Shown: piece by piece, positions 58,564 through 64,000 of the stretch
How positions within the stretch are numbered: position 1 is the first letter of the stretch
Layout of the letters: the number at the start of each line of letters is the position of its first letter
Origin: Ipomoea triloba
Lineage: Eukaryota > Streptophyta > Magnoliopsida > Solanales > Convolvulaceae
Direction: 5' to 3'
Assembly: GCF_003576645.1 (NCBI RefSeq)
Contig: NC_044929.1
Location: 6,417,920-6,481,919, forward strand
Length of the DNA stretch: 64,000 bases
Program-made: the position numbers and the translations under genes
Notes under the pieces: generated by a model
Told to the model about the DNA's origin: nothing
The model's database searches: none
Seen by the model: only the letters and a program-made list of their open reading frames with translations

Positions 58564-60537
58564 TGTTGGTCCCAAGGGGATGGGGTACAAGTCTAGAGGG
58601 GGGGGGGTGAATAGACTTGTATAAGATTTTGCAAATCTTTTTCGACCTCTCGTGTGTATTAAACTTAGGATGTTTAGGTTTGATACCTCACGAGGTGAAG
58701 ACAAAGTTTTATGCGCAGCGGAAATATTATCCCCTTTTAGTTAGCACGAGTTTGGGTTAGTTCGAGAGGTGTTTTTATATGCAGTGCATTCGAGAGGTTA
58801 GCGAGAGATAAAAGCAATAAGTAAATGCAAGAGAGATTTTTAAGTGGTTCGGCCAACCCGCCTACGTCCACTCTTCTTCCAGAAACTCCCTGGAAGGATT
58901 GCACTAAAACTTCCCTTTTTAGTACAATTACAAGCGCTTTCTCCCCGCTTCCAGCTACTCCACCTCTCGAGCACTTGACTCCACAAGCCTCAGGCTTCTT
59001 TCACTCGGACAGCTGCCAGGTTACTCCGCTTCTCCAAGGTCTTTCTCCCCGCTTCCAGTTACTCCACCTCTCGAGCACTTGACTCCACAAGCCTCAGGCT
59101 TCTTTCGCTCGGACAGCTGCCAGGATACTCCACCTCTCTTGCTTAATCCAAAGCAAGGTGTTTTTGGTTGTCACGGTTGAATGTAACAATCTCCAATCTG
59201 ACCACAAGCTATCGTTGAATCAATCTTTGATGTAGAGCAGCTTTGGTCACCTTCTGGATGTATTGCAGTTTAAGCTATGTAACTCTCTCAAACACTAAGA
59301 TGTGTTTTCTCGCTGTTTTGAATATCAGGATGATATTCCAATTTTAGCACTTGCACTTGAACGTTTGAATTTAGACACCTCTTTATAAATCTCAAAGAAC
59401 CAACCTCTGAACTCTTGAACCCCTTTTTTTTCTTTTGTGTCTTTACGTCCTTATATATGAGAGTAGAGGAATAATTCCGTTGGAGGGAAAATTATTCCGT
59501 TTGAAATTGTCTCCCATGCTGATCATGGGTCTTGCACAATTTCAGCATATTTCATGGAGTGGTGGTATGGGTCTTGCACAATTTCAGCATATTTCATGGA
59601 GTGGTGGTCTTGAGACTTGATCCTTTTGTCTTGTTTCATGGAGTGGTGGTCTTGAGACTTGATCCTTTTGTCTTGTAGTGAATATTCTTGGTCTTGAGAC
59701 TTGATCCTTTTGTCTTGTAGTGAATATTCTATAGTTCACTTTCTTGAGTCCATGCTCCACTTTGCTCTTTTTATATTCCCATTATCCCTTGTTTGTAGGG
59801 AATCAGACCACTTCAGCATTGGTGCACCTTTTGACCGTTTGTGGTGGAAATCTGACGTGTCATCCATTTCCGCCCATTTTGAAACTTCACGTTCGGCACC
59901 TCTTCATTTTTCTATCTCCATGATATTCTTCTTCTCCAAACTTAAAATATTTTATCTGCACGTGTTGGCTGCCATTCAGTCTCTTGGAGAAGTACCAGTT
60001 TATCGAGATCATGCTTCATGTCTCGATTGCTTGATTCCATGTATCGAGAGGTCTATCTCTCGAGTACTCTTTACGTCTCGAACTGGATAGGTATATCGAG
60101 AGGTCCTTACCTTTACGTCTCGAACTGGATAGGTATATCGAGAGGTCCTTACCTCTCGAACTCAGCTTATGTCGGTATATCGAGAGGTCCTTACCTCTCG
60201 AACTCAGCTTATGTCTCGAGACTTAGTTGATGTCTCGCAGACCCTTATTCCTCCGTCTCGAGACTTAGTTGATGTCTCGCAGACCCTTATTCCTCCAGTG
60301 TTGTCTCGTGTCTTCTTCTGATTTATCTATTAGCTTACAACACGAAAACTTTTAAGATGTTCAAGCAAGTTTACCTTAAGCTTAAATATTTCCCGAGTTG
60401 AGCTCAATTTTACCCGGTTGTATTTTCGCTCTCAGTTTACTTGTCGAACTTACATTTGTTTTGCCTATGAATCGAGACTTGGGGATTTCTACTTAACAGT
60501 TGGTATCATCAAAACCTATTACATGATGTTCCTAACA
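58564..60537 (-). repeat. 5' LTR of the SIRE-like element (1974 bp)
   Basis: Bounded by TG/CA (plus strand TGTTGGTCCC...CCTAACA) and followed on the minus strand by the primer-binding site. It contains several internal tandem duplications: a 103-base unit (about 58938 and 59041, 'CTTTCTCCCCGCTTCCAG'), a ~45-base unit ('GTCTTGCACAATTTCAGCAT', 59529 and 59571), a 'CTTGAGACTTGATCCTTTTG' unit in three copies (59608, 59651, 59694), and 'TATCGAGAGGTCCTTACC' units near 60090-60200. The 5 bases outside are ATATC, but no matching site is found on the other side. Confidence 0.8.
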
Positions 60538-60542
60538 ATATC

Positions 60543-61005
60543 ATGGACCCTAGTCCGAAATGACGTCGTTTCGATGTTAGTGGACGTGGACGCGAATGAC
60601 TCCAGGGAATTCATTATCTATAATACACATAATCATTATCTAGAATACACAGAACGTTTGCCTAGAATACACATAACGTTTGCCAAGAATACACAGAATA
60701 TTGACACAGAATACACAGAACTCATCCTCCTAACATTCGAATGCACAAACACATCACAATCTGTGTTAATAACATGAATACACAGAATATTGACACAAAA
60801 TACACAAAACTCATCCTCCTAAAATTCGAATGTACAAACACATCACAACATGTGTTACTAACATGAATACACAGAATGGTTGCCTAGAATACACAGAATG
60901 ATTGCCTGGAATACACAGAACGATTACCTAGAATCCACAGAACTCATTTTGGTACGGGGTACACAATGCATTGTGCACCATGGTCCACGATATAAATTGC
61001 CGTTG
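60543..61005. repeat. Small repeat element, second copy
   Basis: It shares 'GGACGCGAATGACTC', 'GAATTCATTATCTATAATAC' and tandem 'AGAATACACAGAACGTTTGCC'-like units with 49112-49535. It also has a local duplication of 'CTCATCCTCCTAA' to 'AACACATCACAA' (60720-60850). It ends with 'ATTGTGCACCATGGTCCACG', resembling the foldback at 9.9 kb. No gene. Confidence 0.6.
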
Positions 61006-62348
61006 AGTTGGGTAAGAGATGATTTGCTAGAGTGTTTGGGGTCAATGGCAGACTATCGGGCCAGGCATGGGTTGCGCCACTTACTGTTGATAGGCAACCC
61101 ACTTGCCGATGATGTTAGTCATCTCTTGAGCTAAAGATTGGACGCTAGGTCCGACTCTCGGGGAACCTTGGTTGGTTCCACCGACTATAGCATCTCCTCC
61201 AACGGCTATAGTGCTAGTCGGACCTCTCACATTACTTGGGTGGAAAATCGGCCCTGGTGAAACAGGCAGACCCCTACTTTGCTGGCTAAGACGTTTTTGC
61301 GGGAACGACAAATATTCGCTTTATGACTTGGTCATTTCGACGTATCTCGAGTTTGATTGTGTAAAATGAAAGGGTAGAACAGGTACAAACTGGGAACACA
61401 TGATTTTTAATAGCATGTGAAAGTCAAACTCATTTCAAGTGATGATCAAGTAACAGTTAACAAGCCTGCATGATCAACACCCTACTTCTTGAAACACTCC
61501 CTGGTCGAATGGTGAAACCGATGTTTACTTAAAAACCATCTTCCTAGCCAGAGTACTCAAGAATGGTGACTCTTCCATGCTGCTAACAACGGGTAGAAAC
61601 TAGGAACACATGCTTTTCGTAGCGTTCCCCACAGACGGCACCAATGATGGTTTTATCGAGACCGGGTCCACCATAAACCGAGTATAATGATATCGAGCAA
61701 GATAGAAGAATAAATGAATAATAGTATTAGTGTATTACTAATTAGGACGTGAGGCCCAATAAAATGCGTACAAAGCCTATAAGTACTGGCCCAAGGGCCT
61801 AAGATGGCGGTCCAAAATTAAATAGGCTAATAAACAATATATATAAAATCAAAGGGGCCAAATAGACAATATATAAAATATGGGAGGCTAAAGAATAATA
61901 ATTAATAAAAAGGGGACTAGTAAATAACAAACAATAAATAATAAATAACACCTTGGCAGGGAATGGGCCCTTGTCCCTCTACGGGAACGGATAAGGCTCA
62001 GACCACTTGACCAAAGAAATCTTTGTGCACTTGAATGATATCCTAAGCAGACCGAAAGCCTGCCTTTTATACTGACAAGAGACCACCCTGGTCCAACCAC
62101 GTGTACGACCTCTTACACACGGAGCCCTCACCAATACACGTGTTTGCGCACGTACCTAGGCACCGAAACCCATATCTTAGCGTGCCATGGGACGTGCCTA
62201 ACCACCGCGGAACGTGCCTAGCTACCTTGAGATGAGCCTAGCCGTCATGGGACGTGCCTAGCCACCTTGGGACGTGCCTAGCCTCCAAAATCCCGTAGGA
62301 ATCCAAAAGGTGCCGCCTCTTGGGCTCCTCGTCCTCCCGAAAAAGTCA
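61006..62348 (-). mobile_element. Truncated Ty3/gypsy element, 5' end only
   Basis: On the minus strand a probable LTR (62348-61645, starting TGACTTTTTCGGGAGG and ending AAACCATCA) is followed by TTGGTGCCGTCTGTGGGGAA, the primer-binding region style of some gypsy elements, a leader, and the start of a gag-like frame (61311-61081). Everything after that is missing, and a different repeat begins near 61005. The LTR contains five 'GACGTGCCTAGCCACCTTGG'-like 23-base repeats (62187-62286). The outer LTR limit is inferred from TG/CA only. Confidence 0.6.
61081..61311 (-). pseudogene. Gypsy gag N-terminal remnant
   Basis: A 76-residue minus-strand frame ('GPIFHPSNVRGPTSTIAVGG', 'PSVQSLAQEMTNIIGKWVAY') sits where gag should begin, about 330 bases after the primer-binding region. 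Pro/Gly/Ser-rich low-complexity starts are common for such Gags. It ends at a stop and is cut from its capsid part. Identification rests mainly on position. Confidence 0.4.
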
Positions 62349-62493
62349 TATATAACCAAACATCAATATTGCTAATCATTCTAATTCTACCCTCTACCAA
62401 ACATGTAAAATACTTTCACCAAAATTCATTACTATTACCAAGTATTTGATTCTCATTCTGGTTCCGATTCCCTTGTGCGAACCAAACACACCC
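62349..62493. mobile_element. Partial MITE, inverted relative to the 13.8-kb copy
   Basis: The segment 'TACTTTCACCAAAATTCATT' and the end 'GTGCGAACCAAACACACCCT' are the inverted equivalents of sequences at 13832-13930. Only about half of the element is present, bordering the gypsy LTR. Confidence 0.6.
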
Positions 62494-63207
62494 TCAAATC
62501 ATTACACAATCATATTCTACTCCATCTGTCCATCATGTTCAATCTTACGACAAGACATTCTATATTCTATTCTTACACAACATTCCTTCTAATGCTCTTG
62601 CGTTAATCTATCCATTACTATTACAATATTTATTCCTTTGTCATTTTGTCCATCCGTTACATTTTATGCTAACTAAGTTAACCCAGAGATACTCGAGTCC
62701 ATTAGTTCCATCAACATAATTTTTTGCATATTTTTAATTTGCACAAATTTTAAAAGTTTCAGCGATTTATTTAACAGTTATTTCATACTCCGTAATATAT
62801 ATAAGCTACTACAACGTAGTTCGATAAAAAAAAGTACAAAAATTTTAACATAGTTATGATGGTATCTGTAGAGATGAGACGTAAGATGGCGTTGAAAAAA
62901 CTGCAAAATAAAACGGAACAGAAATATAAGTGAAAAGTTAGGCGGAACAGTTTTGTCATTTTGTTGTCAATCATTGGGATAAGAAAACGGCAGTCACGAA
63001 TGGTGCACTCCCTCGCCCTGCCCATGGCTCTACCGCTCTACTGAACCAACAAATATGCACTCTCCTTCCACTTCTGCTCCTCCCATTTTCGCTTCAACAA
63101 ATTAAATGCATCACCAACGTTAATTCGCTCCTGATTCCCTTCAAAATCTGCGTTTGGAGCTTCAATTTAGCTGTGAATTTTTCTGGGAGCCACTGGCCGA
63201 GGAGTTT
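62494..63207. promoter_or_regulatory. Upstream region of the Pur-alpha gene
   Basis: No other gene is seen between the MITE and the Pur-alpha start, so the promoter and 5' leader should lie here. Composition shifts from AT-rich to a pyrimidine-rich, more mixed sequence from about 63040 ('CACTCTCCTTCCACTTCTGC'), consistent with a 5' UTR. No exact transcription start or TATA box can be assigned. Confidence 0.4.
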
Positions 63208-63613
63208 ATGGAGGGAAATTCCGGCGGCGGCGGAGGCGGAGGAAACGACGTGGAGCTTCTATCGAAGACGCTGCAGGTGGAACACAAACTCTTCTATTTT
63301 GATCTCAAGGAGAATCCTCGCGGGCGGTACCTCAAGATCTCGGAGAAAACCTCATCCACGAGCTCCACCATCATCGTCCCCTCCGCAGGCATCTCCTGTT
63401 TTCTCGATCTCTTCAATTACTACGTCAATTCCGGCTACGACGACCAGGACGTCTATAGCAAAGAACTCCAGCTCGACTCCAAGGCACCATTCTTTTTACT
63501 CTCATATTCAAACTTCTTCTCTTCATCCTTAACTCACATTTTAGCTGTTCTGTTCGAGTCTGCAGGTCTTTTATTTCGATATTGGTGAGAATAGAAGGGG
63601 CCGTTTTCTCAAG
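63208..63613 (+). CDS. Pur-alpha family protein, 5' part (runs off window)
   Basis: Two exons are visible: 63208-63483 (92 codons) and 63566-63613 (16 codons), both phase 0; a GTATAG donor follows at 63614 and the gene continues beyond 64000. After a glycine-rich start (MEGNSGGGGGGGND) comes the first PUR repeat ('TLQVEHKLFYFDLKENPRGR', 'ISCFLDLFNYYVN'). Exon 2 begins the second ('VFYFDIGENRRGRFLK'). Plant Pur-alpha proteins bind purine-rich single-stranded DNA and RNA; they have been linked to cell-cycle and translation-gene promoters (telo-box elements). The frame is open upstream of the ATG, but the Gly-rich start matches the family. The intron 63484-63565 begins with GC. The rest of the window (63614-64000) is intron with no further exon recognised. 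Confidence 0.88.
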
Positions 63614-64000
63614 GTATAGTATTTTCAGCAGATATTTCAACTCCATTATTAATTAGTTCACTGCAAACTGCATTATTACATTCTTCATTACCCCTGATTT
63701 GAATAATGCTAGCTAGCTCACCAGAATATGCTCAATTTTGGTTACAGGAAACTGTTAGAGAATCACGTTTAAGAATGAAAAGCAATGATATATGGAGTAG
63801 TGTACCTTTTATAGGTTTAATTAACAAAATCATTACCTAGTATTTCTAAGGATTAATGCCTGTTGGGCGGAGGGAGGCCGATGAAGAGTCAAGTCTAGCA
63901 ATGGGTGGTTAGGGATTGTTGGGCACTTGAGCGTAGACCCGTGAAGGACCAAGTCTAGTATCCTACCTCTCGAAAATAGGGTGGCGGTATATAAGGAAAT

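Larger units (their letters stand above)
51944..60537 (-). mobile_element. Damaged SIRE-like Ty1/copia element
   Basis: Read on the minus strand it has a long LTR (60537-58564, starting TGTTAGGAACATC and ending ACCAACA), the primer-binding site TGGTATCAGAGC, a gag frame, a pol frame, about 1 kb of extra 3' sequence and a purine tract 'CAGGGGGAAGATCC' present twice (62-base tandem duplication, 51942-52060). The expected second LTR is not found further left, where unrelated tandem repeats begin, so the 3' end is lost. Pol carries a nonsense codon. The long LTR, large Gag and sequence between pol and the purine tract resemble SIRE/Maximus elements. It is inactive. Confidence 0.82.

Overview
This is a plant nuclear DNA window from a eudicot. 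The evidence is spliced genes with GT-AG introns, a PLS-type PPR gene, a plant Pur-alpha gene and Ty1/copia, Ty3/gypsy, Helitron, MULE, hAT and Harbinger-type transposons, in a very AT-rich background with long (TA)n and (ATT)n microsatellites. The taxon cannot be fixed by eye; an asterid such as a member of Convolvulaceae is only a guess.

Host genes lie in an island at 17.3-32.9 kb and at the right edge. (1) A kinesin-14 motor gene (+, 17299-27720) can be assembled from 11 exons into an uninterrupted 922-codon frame. (2) A single-exon PPR gene (-, 28751-30448) converges on it. (3) A small four-exon RRM protein gene (-, 32097-32886), which has no long single ORF, was rebuilt from splice sites and encodes 108 residues. 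(4) The first two coding exons of a Pur-alpha gene (+, from 63208) run off the right end; the first intron appears to be GC-AG.

Most of the rest is transposon-derived. Region by region: decayed copia gag (1-431); a Helitron on the minus strand (1717-3883); foldback elements in TA repeats (3.9-4.7 kb); a hAT-type MITE with a perfect 8-bp target duplication (5367-5923); two nested MULE-type elements with a captured exon-like segment (6663-9245); AT-rich DNA with small foldbacks and MITEs (9.3-17.3 kb); a Harbinger/Tourist-like element with 538-bp tandem copies inside a kinesin intron (21307-23155); a MULE-type MITE just upstream of the PPR gene (30605-31096); and a composite Helitron (32982-42805). 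The Helitron carries satellite-like arrays and a copia element (34921-39420) with two 167-bp LTRs that read as identical and an intact 1364-residue gag-pol. Next come a non-coding LTR element (42957-47575), two adjacent tandem arrays (50.2-51.6 kb), a damaged SIRE-like copia element (about 51.9-60.5 kb) and a gypsy fragment (about 61.0-62.3 kb).

No operon-like or obviously new multi-gene system is present. The most informative points are the layered transposon insertions whose order can be read from target-site duplications, a copia element with unusual LTR ends supported by an empty-site paralogue, the hidden RRM gene, a probable captured exon, and four single-N joins flanked by direct repeats that look like unmerged contig overlaps.
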